Positions 43,288 through 52,640 of a stretch of DNA of 64,000 nt are shown in pieces. The position numbers and the translations under genes are program-made. Origin of the DNA: Humidesulfovibrio sp. (GTDB lineage: Bacteria > Desulfobacterota > Desulfovibrionia > Desulfovibrionales > Desulfovibrionaceae); NCBI GenBank assembly GCA_031292175.1, contig JARLHQ010000012.1, positions 1-64,000 on the forward strand, in the 5' to 3' direction. How positions within the stretch are numbered: position 1 is the first letter of the stretch; every line of letters starts with the position of its first letter. The notes under the pieces are model-generated. The model was not told the origin of the DNA and did no database searches. It worked only from the letters and a program-made list of their open reading frames with translations.

Positions 43288-45006
43288 CTACTGGTAGACC
43301 TTGAGGCTGTCGCCCGCGCGCAGCTCGCTGCCCTTGATCTTGTTCCAGCCCCGGATGGCGTCCGAGGTGACGCCGAATCGCCTGGACAAGCTGTAGATGG
43401 TATCGCCCTGGCGCACGGTGTAGCGGGTCACTTGTTCATGCGTTTTGGTGGCCTGAACGCGGGTTTTCTTGGTGGCCTGGGCAGAGGCGTCCGGAATGTT
43501 GAGCCGCATGCCGGGCTTGACGGACCGGGTGTTGGCCAGGCCGTTGGCCTCGACCAGCGTCTTCACGCTGATCTTGAATTTCTTGCTGATGGACCATGCG
43601 GTGTCGGACTTGCGCACCACATAGTTGGCGCGGGCGTCCGCGATTTTGCGGGTTTTGCTGCGGCCTTCGGGCATGGCCTCGCCGGTGCTGCTCTGCGGCA
43701 GCAGGATGTCCTCGCCAGGCTCCATGCGCTGGGCGAGCTTCCCATTGATCTCGCAGATGACTTCCTGCGGCACGTGGTACAGTTTTGCGAGCTTGCGCAG
43801 GTTGTCGCCCTTCCGAATCTTGTGCGCGAACAGGCCCGCGTGGGGCAGGGCGCTGGGATTCTCCAGGTAGGCCAGCATGGCGGCCCTCTTCTCCATCGGG
43901 ATGTGAACGGCCTCCTCACGATCCGGAGGGCTTACCTGGCGGCGGAAGACGGGGTTCATCTCGTGGAATTCCTCCCAGCTCATGCCGCCGGACTTGGCCA
44001 GGGCCAGCAGGTCCGTGCCGCCGGGCACTTTCACGGTCTCCAGCTTGGGAGCGGCGTTCCAATTGACGGGTTCAAAACCCAAGGCCTCAAGGTTCTGGAA
44101 TATCTTCGAGATGGCCACAAACTTCGGCACATAGTGCTGGGTTTCGGCTTTGAGACGCTGCACGCGGTTCAGGCGGTTGTTCTGGCTCACCAGGTCGAGG
44201 AAGTCCTCGGCGTTGGTCACTTCAAGCGCGCGGGAGATTTTGCCCTCGCCCGCGTTGTAGGCGGCCAGCGCAAGGTACCAGTCGCCAAACATGTCGTTCA
44301 GAAACGAAAGGTATTTCGCCGCGGCTTCGGTGGCCAGCGCGGGGTCGCGGCGTTCGTCGATCCACCAGTCCACGGTGAGGCCGTACTTGCGGGCGGTGTA
44401 TGGCATGAACTGCCACATGCCGCCTGCGCCAGCCCAGGAATAGGCATAGCAGTTGTAGCCGGATTCGGCGAAGGGCAGCATGGCCAGATCCTGGGGCAGG
44501 CCGTTGCGCTGGAGGCTCTCGCGCACATAGGGCAGCTGCGTCTCAGCCCGTTTGAGCCAGCGGGCGAAGGTCTCGCGCGCCGGTCCGGTGTAGTAGGCGA
44601 AGTAGCGCTCCACATCCTGGGAGTCGAAAAGGTCGAGGTCGAAGTCGATGCCGGTCTTCTGGCTCAAGATGCGACGCTGCTCGTCGGTGAGTTGCGGCGC
44701 CGGGGGCACGGTGGCGGTCACCTCAGGCTCAAGCAGGGTGCCGGTCTGGCCAGGCGTTAGGGGCATGGCGGAAAGTTCCGGCTCAAGATCCATGTCGTTG
44801 TCGATTCCCGTGGCGTGCTGGACGCCTGGTTCATGGCTTTGCGCGGCGAGAAGTATGGGTTGGGAAGCAGCCAGGCGTTGGGATTCGGGAGACTGGGCCT
44901 TGACAGGACTTGCTTTGTCGATATTCATTGCGGAGCACGACCACAGTGACGCGAGCAGGCACGTGCTGCTCACGATGGTCAGGGATAATCGTGAAAAATT
45001 CTTCAT
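43288..45006 (-). CDS. mltD: MltD-like lytic transglycosylase with three LysM repeats
   Basis: About 572 residues. An N-terminal signal with a likely lipobox (LLASLWSC) is followed by a linker, a family 1 SLT domain (catalytic Glu in LPFAESGYNCYAYSWAGAGG, then MWQFMPYTARKYGL and LALAAYNAGEG) and three LysM modules at the C-terminus (HKIRKGDNLRKLAKLY, YVVRKSDTAWSISKKF, YTVRQGDTIYSLSRRF). It cleaves peptidoglycan and is anchored to the inner face of the outer membrane if lipidated. ATG 45006 is preferred over TTG 45009; GGAGGA lies about 10 bases upstream. Confidence 0.9.
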   Translation of the reverse strand: MKNFSRLSLTIVSSTCLLASLWSCSAMNIDKASPVKAQSPESQRLAASQPILLAAQSHEPGVQHATGIDNDMDLEPELSAMPLTPGQTGTLLEPEVTATVPPAPQLTDEQRRILSQKTGIDFDLDLFDSQDVERYFAYYTGPARETFARWLKRAETQLPYVRESLQRNGLPQDLAMLPFAESGYNCYAYSWAGAGGMWQFMPYTARKYGLTVDWWIDERRDPALATEAAAKYLSFLNDMFGDWYLALAAYNAGEGKISRALEVTNAEDFLDLVSQNNRLNRVQRLKAETQHYVPKFVAISKIFQNLEALGFEPVNWNAAPKLETVKVPGGTDLLALAKSGGMSWEEFHEMNPVFRRQVSPPDREEAVHIPMEKRAAMLAYLENPSALPHAGLFAHKIRKGDNLRKLAKLYHVPQEVICEINGKLAQRMEPGEDILLPQSSTGEAMPEGRSKTRKIADARANYVVRKSDTAWSISKKFKISVKTLVEANGLANTRSVKPGMRLNIPDASAQATKKTRVQATKTHEQVTRYTVRQGDTIYSLSRRFGVTSDAIRGWNKIKGSELRAGDSLKVYQ

Positions 45007-45189
45007 CAAAATTCGTTCCTCCGTTCGGCGGCGCGGGTGGAGAGGAGTCTCCTGGGACTGAGGACTGCTATAAAGCGGCCAAGCCCCGTGCGCCGAGAGT
45101 TGGATACGTAAAAAGACACCATACCCTACACCTGAAATTTTCGTCTGGCAAGCTTGGCAAAAGCGCCGGATGAACCCCGGAGGTTCCCC

Positions 45190-46500
45190 ATGGCTGAGTC
45201 CAAAAAATCACCGCGTCCCAAGGGCCCGCGTCCCACAGGCCCGTCCGGAAAGTCCGGTTTCGGCGGTGGCAAGCCCAAAGGTCGTCCCGGTGGCAGGACG
45301 GGCGGCAAGCCCGAGGAAGACTGGCGCTCCAGTCCGCCCAAGGGCGCTGGCAAGGGGCCGGCCAAGGGCCCGGGCAAGGGTCCAGCCAAAGGCCCACGCA
45401 AGGGCCCCGGCGGCCCGCGCAAAGAAGGCGATCCCCGCGTCAGCGGCGGCTATGGCAAGCCCGCGCGTGAGAAAAAAGCCCCGGCAAGCCCGGCGCGTGT
45501 CGACGATTTTGACTTCGACATCGATATTGATACCACCGGCGTGCCGCCCGCGGCCTTCCCGCAGCCAGCGCGTCCGGCCAAAAACGCCGGCGGCGCCGGT
45601 TCCCGCCCGCCGCGTGCGCGTGCGGAAAAATCCGACCGGCCCGAAGGAAAATTCGACAAGTCCAACAAGGCCGAGCGGCCCGGTAAGTTCGACCGCAATG
45701 GCAGGCCCAACCGGCCGGAACGGCTCGATGGGCCGCGCACTCCCCGCGCCCCCCGCGAAGAAGCCGCCGAACCGGAAGACGGCAAGAGCGTTACCGCCGG
45801 GCGCAATCCCGTGCGCGAACTGCTGGAGGCAGCGCCCAAGCGTATCGACGGCATCTTCGTGCGCAAGGGCCAGCGCGACGCCAAGGTGCAGGAGATTGTG
45901 GCCCTGGCCGACGAGAACCGCATCAAGGTGCAGTTCGTCGACGACCTGTTCCTGCGCCGCCTGTATCCCGGCACGCATCAGGGCGTGGTCGCCGTCACTG
46001 CGGCTGTGGAATACGCAGACCTGGACACCCTTATCAAGAGCGTCGCCGCCGCACCCCTGCCGGTGCTTCTGGCGCTTGACCAGGTGCAGGATCCCGGCAA
46101 TCTGGGCGCCATGGCCCGCACCGCCTGGGCTCTTGGCGCCGCGGGCATCATCGTGCCACGCCACGGCGGGGCCTACATCGGGGCCGGAGCCATGCGCGCC
46201 AGCGCCGGCGCACTGCACCATCTGCCCGTGGCCCGCGTCACCAACATGAGCCAGGCCCTCGACGCCTGCGCCGAGGCCGGACTCTCCGTCCTTTGCGCCG
46301 ATGCCGAAGGCGAAGACCTGTACAAGGCCGCCATCGACTTGCCCGCCGTGCTCGTCATGGGCGGCGAGGAAAAAGGCGTGCGGCACGGCGTCGGCAAACA
46401 CTGCCAGACCCGCCTCGCCATTCCCCTCAAGCGCAGTTTCGACTCGTTGAACGTCGCCCAGGCCGCCGCCATCTGCCTCGCGCGGCTGGGACAACTGTAA
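45190..46500 (+). CDS. rlmB: 23S rRNA (guanosine-2'-O)-methyltransferase RlmB with long basic extension
   Basis: 436 residues. The last ~245 are a normal SpoU/TrmH protein: SVTAGRNPVRELLEAAPKRI begins the substrate-binding domain, LALDQVQDPGNLGAMARTAW is motif 1, and VLVMGGEEKGVRHGV and SFDSLNVAQAAAICL are motifs 2 and 3 of the knotted SAM site. The first ~190 residues are a disordered extension rich in Lys, Gly, Pro and Arg (PKGAGKGPAKGPGKGPAK) that probably contacts RNA. ATG 45190 follows GGAGG. RlmB methylates G2251 of 23S rRNA. Confidence 0.88.
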   Translation: MAESKKSPRPKGPRPTGPSGKSGFGGGKPKGRPGGRTGGKPEEDWRSSPPKGAGKGPAKGPGKGPAKGPRKGPGGPRKEGDPRVSGGYGKPAREKKAPASPARVDDFDFDIDIDTTGVPPAAFPQPARPAKNAGGAGSRPPRARAEKSDRPEGKFDKSNKAERPGKFDRNGRPNRPERLDGPRTPRAPREEAAEPEDGKSVTAGRNPVRELLEAAPKRIDGIFVRKGQRDAKVQEIVALADENRIKVQFVDDLFLRRLYPGTHQGVVAVTAAVEYADLDTLIKSVAAAPLPVLLALDQVQDPGNLGAMARTAWALGAAGIIVPRHGGAYIGAGAMRASAGALHHLPVARVTNMSQALDACAEAGLSVLCADAEGEDLYKAAIDLPAVLVMGGEEKGVRHGVGKHCQTRLAIPLKRSFDSLNVAQAAAICLARLGQL

Positions 46501-46538
46501 AGAAAGAAGAGTCTCCGGGGACTGGGGGATGATCTTCT

Positions 46539-46560
46539 CCCAGCCCCTCTCATATCAAGC
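46539..46560 (+). repeat. inverted dispersed repeat, copy A
   Basis: A 22-base core (CCCAGCCCCTCTCATATCAAGC) that recurs on the opposite strand at 49847-49868 with one difference. In both copies the core is joined to a CTGGG...CCCAG hairpin, so the repeat is a hairpin-bearing element that flanks the ispG-proS pair. Confidence 0.75.
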
Positions 46561-46605
46561 AAAGAGGCTTGGCCAGGCGAATGCCCGGCCAAGCCTCTTT
46601 GCTTG
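46556..46605 (+). terminator. long hairpin, probable terminator of rlmB
   Basis: A 19-bp perfect stem: bases 46556-46574 are the reverse complement of 46587-46605, enclosing a 12-base loop that itself can pair GGC/GCC. The stem reads CAAGCAAAGAGGCTTGGCC on its 5' side. No long T-run follows, so its exact action is uncertain. Confidence 0.65.
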
Positions 46606-46726
46606 GGGGGCTTTCCTTCCGGCAAGGGCTGGGGCGGAGCCCCATTTCTCTGCCGCAGGACCCGTTCTGCCGCCGCGTCCAACTACATCTTGGCGAACGG
46701 CGGGAAATGCGCTAACCGTGACCCCC

Positions 46727-47818
46727 ATGCACACACGCAAGAAGACGCGCGCGCTCCGGGTGGGGGCTGTCGGCGTGGGCGGGGACAATCCGGTCCGCGT
46801 CCAGAGCATGACCAACGTGGACACGCGCGACGTGTTCGCGGCCACTGCGCAGGTGCGCGAGCTGGCCAAGGCCGGGTGCGAGATTGTGCGCCTGGCGGTG
46901 TCGGACGAGGCTGCGGCCAAGGCGCTGGCGGCCATCCGCGCAAAATCGCCGGTGCCGCTCATCGCGGACATCCATTTCGACTACCGTTTGGCGCTGCTGG
47001 CGCTGGAGGCGGGTGTCGACGGGCTGCGCATCAACCCGGGCAACATCGGCGGTGCGGAGAAGGTCGACGCGGTGGTGCGGGCGGCGGCGGAGCGCGGGGT
47101 GCCGATGCGCATCGGCGTGAACAGCGGCTCGGTGGAAAAGGATCTTTTGGCGCGCTTTGGCGGGCCGACGCCTGCGGCCATGGTGGAGAGCGCCCTGGGG
47201 CATGTGGCGCTTTTGGAGCGCCGGCATTTTCACGACATCAAAATTTCGCTCAAGTCCTCAAGCGTGCGCGACACAATCGAGGCCTACACGCTGTTGTCGG
47301 GCCGCGTGGACTATCCGCTGCACATCGGCGTCACCGAGGCGGGCACGCTGCTGCCGGGTGCGGTCAAATCCGCCGTGGGCCTGGGCGTACTCTTGTATAA
47401 CGGCATCGGCGATACCTTGCGCGTGTCGCTCACGCACGACCCTGTGGCCGAGATCGGCGTGGCGTACGACATCCTGCGGGCGCTCGGCCTGCGCGAGCGC
47501 GGCCCGGAGGTCATTAGCTGTCCCACGTGCGGTCGGACGGAGATTGGACTCATCGCTTTGGCCGAGGAAGTGCAGAAGCGGCTGCGTGATGTGCCCGAGG
47601 TCTTCAAGGTCGCGGTCATGGGCTGCGTGGTGAACGGGCCGGGCGAGGCGCGCGAGGCGGACATCGGCATCGCCGGAGGCCGGGGCTTGGGCATTGTGTT
47701 CCGCAAGGGCGAGGTTGTGCGCAAGATCCGCGGCGAGGAAAACTTGCTGCCTGAGTTCATGAACGAACTCGACAAATTTCTGCAAGAGCGGAGGGCTTCC
47801 GGCGGCCGGAAGGAATGA
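46727..47818 (+). CDS. ispG: 4-hydroxy-3-methylbut-2-en-1-yl diphosphate synthase
   Basis: 363 residues. RVQSMTNVDTRD near the start, LIADIHFDYRLAL, GLRINPGNIG, KISLKSSSVRDTI, and the iron-sulfur blocks SCPTCGRTEIGL and VMGCVVNGPGEAREADIGIAGG identify IspG (GcpE), which makes HMBPP in the MEP isoprenoid pathway with a [4Fe-4S] cluster. There is no good ribosome-binding site; ATG 46727 and GTG 46718 are both possible starts. proS follows after a 123-base spacer. Confidence 0.95.
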   Translation: MHTRKKTRALRVGAVGVGGDNPVRVQSMTNVDTRDVFAATAQVRELAKAGCEIVRLAVSDEAAAKALAAIRAKSPVPLIADIHFDYRLALLALEAGVDGLRINPGNIGGAEKVDAVVRAAAERGVPMRIGVNSGSVEKDLLARFGGPTPAAMVESALGHVALLERRHFHDIKISLKSSSVRDTIEAYTLLSGRVDYPLHIGVTEAGTLLPGAVKSAVGLGVLLYNGIGDTLRVSLTHDPVAEIGVAYDILRALGLRERGPEVISCPTCGRTEIGLIALAEEVQKRLRDVPEVFKVAVMGCVVNGPGEAREADIGIAGGRGLGIVFRKGEVVRKIRGEENLLPEFMNELDKFLQERRASGGRKE

Positions 47819-47941
47819 TTCCCTTCAATGCTGTCGACAGCCAGACGATTCGCGGGGGACGGCTTATTAAAAGGCTGACGCCGGTAAGGCTCCGCCTCCC
47901 GGAGATAATTTTTTAACTTATACTGATACCTGGAGAATCGC

Positions 47942-49687
47942 ATGCGCCTGTCCAAAGCCTATGTCCCGACCCTGAAGGAAGTGCCCGCCGAGGCCGAGGT
48001 CGTCAGCCACCGCCTGTTGTTGCGCGGCGGCTTCGTGCGCCAGCTCGCGCGCGGCATCTACACCTACCTGCCCTTGGGCCTGAAGACCCTGAACAAGGTT
48101 GCGGACATTGTGCGCCAGGAGATGGACCGCGCCGGGGCCCAGGAGATTCTGATGCCCATGGTGCAGCCGGGCGATCTCTGGCGCGAGACGGGCCGTTGGG
48201 AGTTCTACGGCAAGGAGCTGCTGCGCTTCCGCGACCGCGCGGACCGCGAGTACTGCCTCGGACCCACGCACGAGGAAGTGGTGACGGACCTGGTGCGCGG
48301 GGAGGTGCGCTCGTACCGCCAACTGCCCATCAACCTGTACCAGCTCCAGACGAAGTTCCGCGACGAGATCCGCCCGCGCTTCGGGCTCATGCGCGGGCGC
48401 GAGTTCGTCATGAAGGACGCCTATTCTTTCGACCGCGACGAGGCCGGTGCGGACGTGAGCTACCGCGCCATGTACGACGCCTACTGCGCGATCTTCCGCC
48501 GCCTGGGCCTGGAATTCCGCCCGGTCGAGGCAGACACCGGCTCCATCGGCGGCAACTTCAGCCATGAGTTCATGGTCCTGGCCGACACTGGCGAGGACAC
48601 CATCGCCACCTGCCAGGCCTGCGAATATGCCGCCAACCTGGAGAAGGCCGAGGTGGTGGTGCCCGTGGACCGCTGCGACTGCGGCCACGACTGCCCGCCC
48701 TGCAGCGCGGTGTCCACGCCGGGCGCGCACACCGTGGCCGAACTGTGCGACTTCCTGGGCATCGAGGCCCGGACCCTGGTCAAGACGCTTCTGTTCGACG
48801 TGGACGGCCAGCCCGTCGCGGCCCTGGTGCGCGGCGACCGCGAGCTGAATGAGGTGAAACTCAAGAATCATCTGCACGCCACCGAGGTCAAGCTGGCCAC
48901 GCCGGAGCAGGTGACAGCCTGGACCGGCGCGCCCGTCGGCTTCGCCGGGCCTGTCGGCCTCAAGGTCGCGGGCATCAAGATCCTCGTGGACCGAGAGCTG
49001 GACTTCGACTGTGGTTGGTACGTGGGGGCGAATAAGGCCGACACGCACCTGAAAAACGTGGACCTGCGCCGCGACGTGAAGATCGACGGCTACGCCGATC
49101 TGCGCAACATCACCGAGGCGGACAAGTGCCCGCGCTGCGGCGGGGCCATCAAGCTGCGCCGCGGCATCGAGGTGGGCCACGTGTTCAAGCTCGGCCTCAA
49201 GTACTCCCAGGCCATGAACGCCGTGTTTCTGGACGAGAACGGCAAGGAGCAGATCATGGTCATGGGCTGCTACGGCATTGGCGTGTCGCGCATCGTCGCC
49301 TCGGCCATTGAGCAGAACCACGACGCCGACGGCATCAAGTTCCCGCCCTCCATCGCGCCCTACGAGGTGTCCCTGCTGTCCCTGGGCGGCAAGGACGCCG
49401 AGGTTATCGAGGCGGCGGATAAGCTCTACGCAGAACTCAGCGCCAAGGGCATTGAGGTGCTCTACGACGACCGCGACGAACGGCCCGGCGTGAAGTTCAA
49501 GGACGCCGACCTGCTCGGCATGCCCATGCAGCTCGTGCTGGGCGGCAAGGGCCTCAAGAACGGCATCATTGAGGCCAAGGACCGCCGCACCGGCGAGAAG
49601 CGCGAACTCAAGCTCGCCGACTTCACCGCCGAGTTCGCCGACTGGCGGCGCACCGTGCGCCAGGGCTGGGGCCTCGATATCGCGTAG
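47942..49687 (+). CDS. proS: prolyl-tRNA synthetase, bacterial type
   Basis: 581 residues, the length of the type 1 enzyme with the INS editing domain between motifs 2 and 3. Motif 1 lies around [19 protein letters not shown], motif 2 in [32 protein letters not shown], motif 3 in [18 protein letters not shown], and the anticodon-binding domain starts near [19 protein letters not shown] Cys-rich segment ([14 protein letters not shown], then [10 protein letters not shown]) and another CPRCGG suggest bound zinc in or near the insertion. ATG has GGAGA just upstream. Confidence 0.96.
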   Translation: MRLSKAYVPTLKEVPAEAEVVSHRLLLRGGFVRQLARGIYTYLPLGLKTLNKVADIVRQEMDRAGAQEILMPMVQPGDLWRETGRWEFYGKELLRFRDRADREYCLGPTHEEVVTDLVRGEVRSYRQLPINLYQLQTKFRDEIRPRFGLMRGREFVMKDAYSFDRDEAGADVSYRAMYDAYCAIFRRLGLEFRPVEADTGSIGGNFSHEFMVLADTGEDTIATCQACEYAANLEKAEVVVPVDRCDCGHDCPPCSAVSTPGAHTVAELCDFLGIEARTLVKTLLFDVDGQPVAALVRGDRELNEVKLKNHLHATEVKLATPEQVTAWTGAPVGFAGPVGLKVAGIKILVDRELDFDCGWYVGANKADTHLKNVDLRRDVKIDGYADLRNITEADKCPRCGGAIKLRRGIEVGHVFKLGLKYSQAMNAVFLDENGKEQIMVMGCYGIGVSRIVASAIEQNHDADGIKFPPSIAPYEVSLLSLGGKDAEVIEAADKLYAELSAKGIEVLYDDRDERPGVKFKDADLLGMPMQLVLGGKGLKNGIIEAKDRRTGEKRELKLADFTAEFADWRRTVRQGWGLDIA

Positions 49688-49751
49688 GCCAACGAAGGAA
49701 CATGTTCCGCAGTCCGGGGGCCTAAGGCCCCCCGGACCACCCGGATACGTG

Positions 49752-49790
49752 AAGGGTTGCTCAGGGCGCAAGGCCGCCGGGGCAACCCTT
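49752..49790 (+). terminator. terminator after proS
   Basis: AAGGGTTGC (49752-49760) pairs with GCAACCCTT (49782-49790), then TATCTTTA. A second strong GC hairpin lies just before it at 49712-49737 (GTCCGGGGGCC with GGCCCCCCGGAC). Confidence 0.7.
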
Positions 49791-49846
49791 TATCTTTAGC
49801 GGTTTCGAAACCAAGCGGCATCCCTGACTGCCCTCCGAGCACTTTC

Positions 49847-49868
49847 GCTTGATATGAGGGGGGCTGGG
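49847..49868 (-). repeat. inverted dispersed repeat, copy B
   Basis: The reverse complement of copy A at 46539-46560 with one mismatch, 3.3 kb away and inverted. Directly adjoining it, CTGGGGGAA and TTCCCCCAG (49864-49885) make a perfect 9-bp hairpin with a 4-base loop. Confidence 0.75.
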
Positions 49869-49906
49869 GGAATCCTTTCCCCCAGGGAGTCTTTTGCCTT
49901 CCCTTG

Positions 49907-50689
49907 TTACTCTATTGTGCCGCCCACGCGCAGAGCGGCGCGGACGCGCGCGAGCTCGTCCTCCATGCCTGCGAGCCGGGCGAGGGCGGCGTTCTCGGCT
50001 TCGGAGCGGTTCAGGATGTGCCGCACGGCCCCGTTCTCGAACACGAGGCGGCGGTGCGCGGAGAGCGCCAGCACGGGGTCGTGCGTGGCCATGACGATGA
50101 TCTTTTCGCTTTTGAGCAGCAGCGCCAGGGCTTGGCGCTTGTCCACTCCCGCGTTTTCTATCTCGTCAATGAGCAGCACGGGCGAGGTGGATAACAGCGC
50201 GGTGTCGGCGATCATAAGCGCACGCGACTGCCCTCCGGAAAGTTGCGTGAGCTGGCTCTGGGCGACGAAGGGCTCTCCGGCCAGCTCGTTGGCGGCGTCG
50301 AACACGCGGCGTGCGGCGGCCCCGGCATCGGGCACGGCCCGGCTCTCGGCGTGGGCGGTCAGAAAATCCAGCACGCCCATGTCGAGCACGAAGTTCATGT
50401 TCTGGGTGATCTGCGCCACGAGCCGCCCCTGGAGCGCGAAACGCTCGTCGTCGCTGGGGGCGCGGCCGTCGATGGCCAGGCGTCGGCGGCTCGGCGTGTC
50501 GCCGTCGGCCAGGGACTCGATGTCGGACAAAAGGCGGCTCTTGCCGGAGCCCGTGGGGCCGAGCAGGGCAGTGATCTCGCCCACGCGGAACACGAGCGCG
50601 GCCTTTTCCGCCGCGCCGGACTTGTCATGGCCACCGCTCAGACTCAGCTCGCGCGGACTGGTGGCGGCGGGGGCGTCAGGAAGCAGCAT
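49907..50689 (-). CDS. ABC-type ATPase of a permease-less module
   Basis: 260 residues. It has Walker A GPTGSGKS (44-51), Q-loop AQITQ (92-96), signature LSGGQ (150-154), Walker B VLLIDE (171-176) followed by an unusual IENAGVD, and H-loop His203. All catalytic elements are intact. In transcription order the module is solute-binding-like protein, GTPase, then this ATPase, with overlapping ends (13-14 bases). No membrane protein gene is in the group, so this may power a soluble process, such as protein or cofactor maturation, rather than classical transport. Confidence 0.8.
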   Translation of the reverse strand: MLLPDAPAATSPRELSLSGGHDKSGAAEKAALVFRVGEITALLGPTGSGKSRLLSDIESLADGDTPSRRRLAIDGRAPSDDERFALQGRLVAQITQNMNFVLDMGVLDFLTAHAESRAVPDAGAAARRVFDAANELAGEPFVAQSQLTQLSGGQSRALMIADTALLSTSPVLLIDEIENAGVDKRQALALLLKSEKIIVMATHDPVLALSAHRRLVFENGAVRHILNRSEAENAALARLAGMEDELARVRAALRVGGTIE

Positions 50690-51413
50690 CGTCGTCCTCC
50701 TCCGGGGCTGCGGGGGTGGCCAAACCCTGGACGAACATGGCCTTTTTGACGTTGCCCTTCTGGTAGCGCGCACCGAGGCGCATTTCGCTCAGGCAGTATG
50801 AGCACACGGCGGCGGGCATGGCGAAGCGCAGCGTGCGTTCGGTGACGCTGTCCACTTCCGGCGCGAGAGCCAGCAGGCGCGCAAGATCCTGGCAGCCCTG
50901 GCCGGTGAGGCCGTTGATGTGGCGGATGACCGCCCGGCTATTCATCTGGCGGATGCGGTGGCGGTAGACCTCGCGCTCGGCCTGGGACACGAGGTCGCCC
51001 TTGGTGACACAGACCACGTCGGCCAGGCGCAGCATGGGGCCGATCTTTTCCGGCGCGTCGATGCCCATGAGGTTGTCGATGACGCACAGGGCGAGCAGCC
51101 CCCGGATGTGCGGCGAGCAGCGGTTGCACAATCCTGCGGTTTCGATGACGCAGCAGGCCGCGCCCGTGCCTTGCGCCCAGGTGAAGGCCTCCTCCAGGTT
51201 GGTTGCGTAAAAGTGGTCCGGGCAGAGCCCGCCGGAAAGCGCCACGGAGACGGGGATGCCTGCTGATGCATAGGCGGCGGCGTCGCGGCTCTTCAGGCAG
51301 TCGAACTTGACGACAGCGCACGGTGTGCCCGCGTCCTGGAGCTGGCGACAGGCGCGCGCGATGATGGAGGTCTTGCCGCAGGAGGGCGGCCCGGCCACGG
51401 TCACGAGCCGCAT
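50676..51413 (-). CDS. cysteine-rich P-loop GTPase (CobW/HypB-like)
   Basis: 245 residues. Walker A is GPPSCGKT (8-15); switch/Walker B region is IETAGLCNRC (90-99); the guanine-specificity motif is TKGD (137-140). Two CxxC pairs (C96-C99, directly after the ETAG switch, and C204-C207 near the end) plus C64 could bind a metal, as in nickel or cobalt insertion GTPases. The C-terminus is acidic (PEEDDDAAS). It overlaps the upstream gene by 13 bases and the downstream ABC gene by 14, which implies coupled translation. Confidence 0.8.
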   Translation of the reverse strand: MRLVTVAGPPSCGKTSIIARACRQLQDAGTPCAVVKFDCLKSRDAAAYASAGIPVSVALSGGLCPDHFYATNLEEAFTWAQGTGAACCVIETAGLCNRCSPHIRGLLALCVIDNLMGIDAPEKIGPMLRLADVVCVTKGDLVSQAEREVYRHRIRQMNSRAVIRHINGLTGQGCQDLARLLALAPEVDSVTERTLRFAMPAAVCSYCLSEMRLGARYQKGNVKKAMFVQGLATPAAPEEDDDAAS

Positions 51414-52531
51414 GCGCCCGCCTGTCCGTTTGCTGGTCCTTTCGTCTGTCCGTTGGCCTGGAGAGCTGCCACGCGTGCGCGGTGCAGTGTGCGGAACTCC
51501 GCATTCAGCTGGTCGCGCAGGGCGTTGATGTCGCGGGAGCGGATAAAGTCCCAGCCGACCCACTTGAGGCTGGCCTCCGGCGGCAGGGGCGAACGGGCGG
51601 CGTCGAGGGCCAGGGGGGCGAACCAGGCCGCGCTCGGGATGGCGGCGAAGCCGGTGGTCAGGCATTCCAGCAACGGGGCCAGGCGCTGTTTCTCGGATTT
51701 TTTGGCCAGAAAATAGAGCGGGCTCGCCGCCGCGCCGTCCTCGGGCCATATGACGCGCACGGAGTCTGGCTGTCTGGTGCTGCAGGCGAAGAACGCGGGC
51801 ATGATGTAGATGGCCCCCGCACGGCTGTCCTTGTCGCCACTGGCGCTCCCGCCAGCGCTTTTGGCCCCGGCGGCCTTGGTCATGGTGCTGGAGTGCATGA
51901 AGCCCCGGCAGCTCTCGGCCAGGCGTTTGATGCCCTCCAGGCCGAAGTCCTTGTACACGCTCATGAGCACGGCGTCGGCCATGTCGTCGCCGTCGCCGCA
52001 CATGGTGATGCGGCCGGAGTAGCGCGGTTCCAGCAGTTCGGCCCAGGTGCGCGGCGGCGGCACGTTGTCCAGGCGCGCCAGGTCCACCACAAAGAGATAC
52101 GGCGTGCAGCCGTAGATGGTGTAGATCCCTCGCGGATCGAGCATCCCGGCCTGCTCGTGCAGGGGGCTGACCGTTTGCGGCCGCACGGCCTCGAAGGTTT
52201 CTGCGAAGCGTTCGGCGAAGCCGCGCTGCCAGAAGTCGCCGAAGCCAATGGAGGCGATGACGCCGGGCAGGGCGGCTTCGTCGGTCTCGAAGCGCAGGGG
52301 GTCGTAAGGCTCGACGGAGGTGCAGCCCATGGGCACGTGCATGGCGAGCGGCGGCAGGCCGCGTGCGGCCATGTCCGCGCTTACGCGGTCCACGGCGTCC
52401 TTCATGACGAGCTTCACCGGGCAGGGGGCGTAGAGCAGAAGGTCCAGCTCGCGCGCGGGCGGCGGAAAAGACGTGGCGGGACCGGCGCCCTCGCGGGCAA
52501 TGTCGGCCATGAACGAAAGCAGTTGGGTCAT
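51401..52531 (-). CDS. solute-binding-like protein without signal peptide
   Basis: 376 residues. The body fits an iron/spermidine-type binding-protein fold (LDLLLYAPCPVKLVMKDAV, then IASIGFGDFWQRGFAERFAE, YTIYGCTPYLFVVDLARL and RTWAELLEPRYSGRITMCGDGD). The N-terminus MTQLLSFMADIAREG has no signal sequence or lipobox, so it is likely cytoplasmic. Cysteines in APCPVK, MGCTSV, YGCTPY and TMCGDG are possible metal or cluster ligands. It is the first gene of the module with the GTPase and ABC ATPase. I do not know a characterised system with this composition. Confidence 0.75.
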   Translation of the reverse strand: MTQLLSFMADIAREGAGPATSFPPPARELDLLLYAPCPVKLVMKDAVDRVSADMAARGLPPLAMHVPMGCTSVEPYDPLRFETDEAALPGVIASIGFGDFWQRGFAERFAETFEAVRPQTVSPLHEQAGMLDPRGIYTIYGCTPYLFVVDLARLDNVPPPRTWAELLEPRYSGRITMCGDGDDMADAVLMSVYKDFGLEGIKRLAESCRGFMHSSTMTKAAGAKSAGGSASGDKDSRAGAIYIMPAFFACSTRQPDSVRVIWPEDGAAASPLYFLAKKSEKQRLAPLLECLTTGFAAIPSAAWFAPLALDAARSPLPPEASLKWVGWDFIRSRDINALRDQLNAEFRTLHRARVAALQANGQTKGPANGQAGACGS

Positions 52532-52640
52532 ACGGGCAAGCCCCGGCGCGAGAGTAGCTGCCCAAGCGCCAGAGGCGACGTTACAGGGGCGGGCGGGGAT
52601 TCGTCAATACGGCCCCATGGTCTTGCGCGTTTCGGGGGGG

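Noticed and set aside
47918-49771. 617-codon open frame on the minus strand
   Set aside because: Antisense to proS, which has all synthetase motifs.
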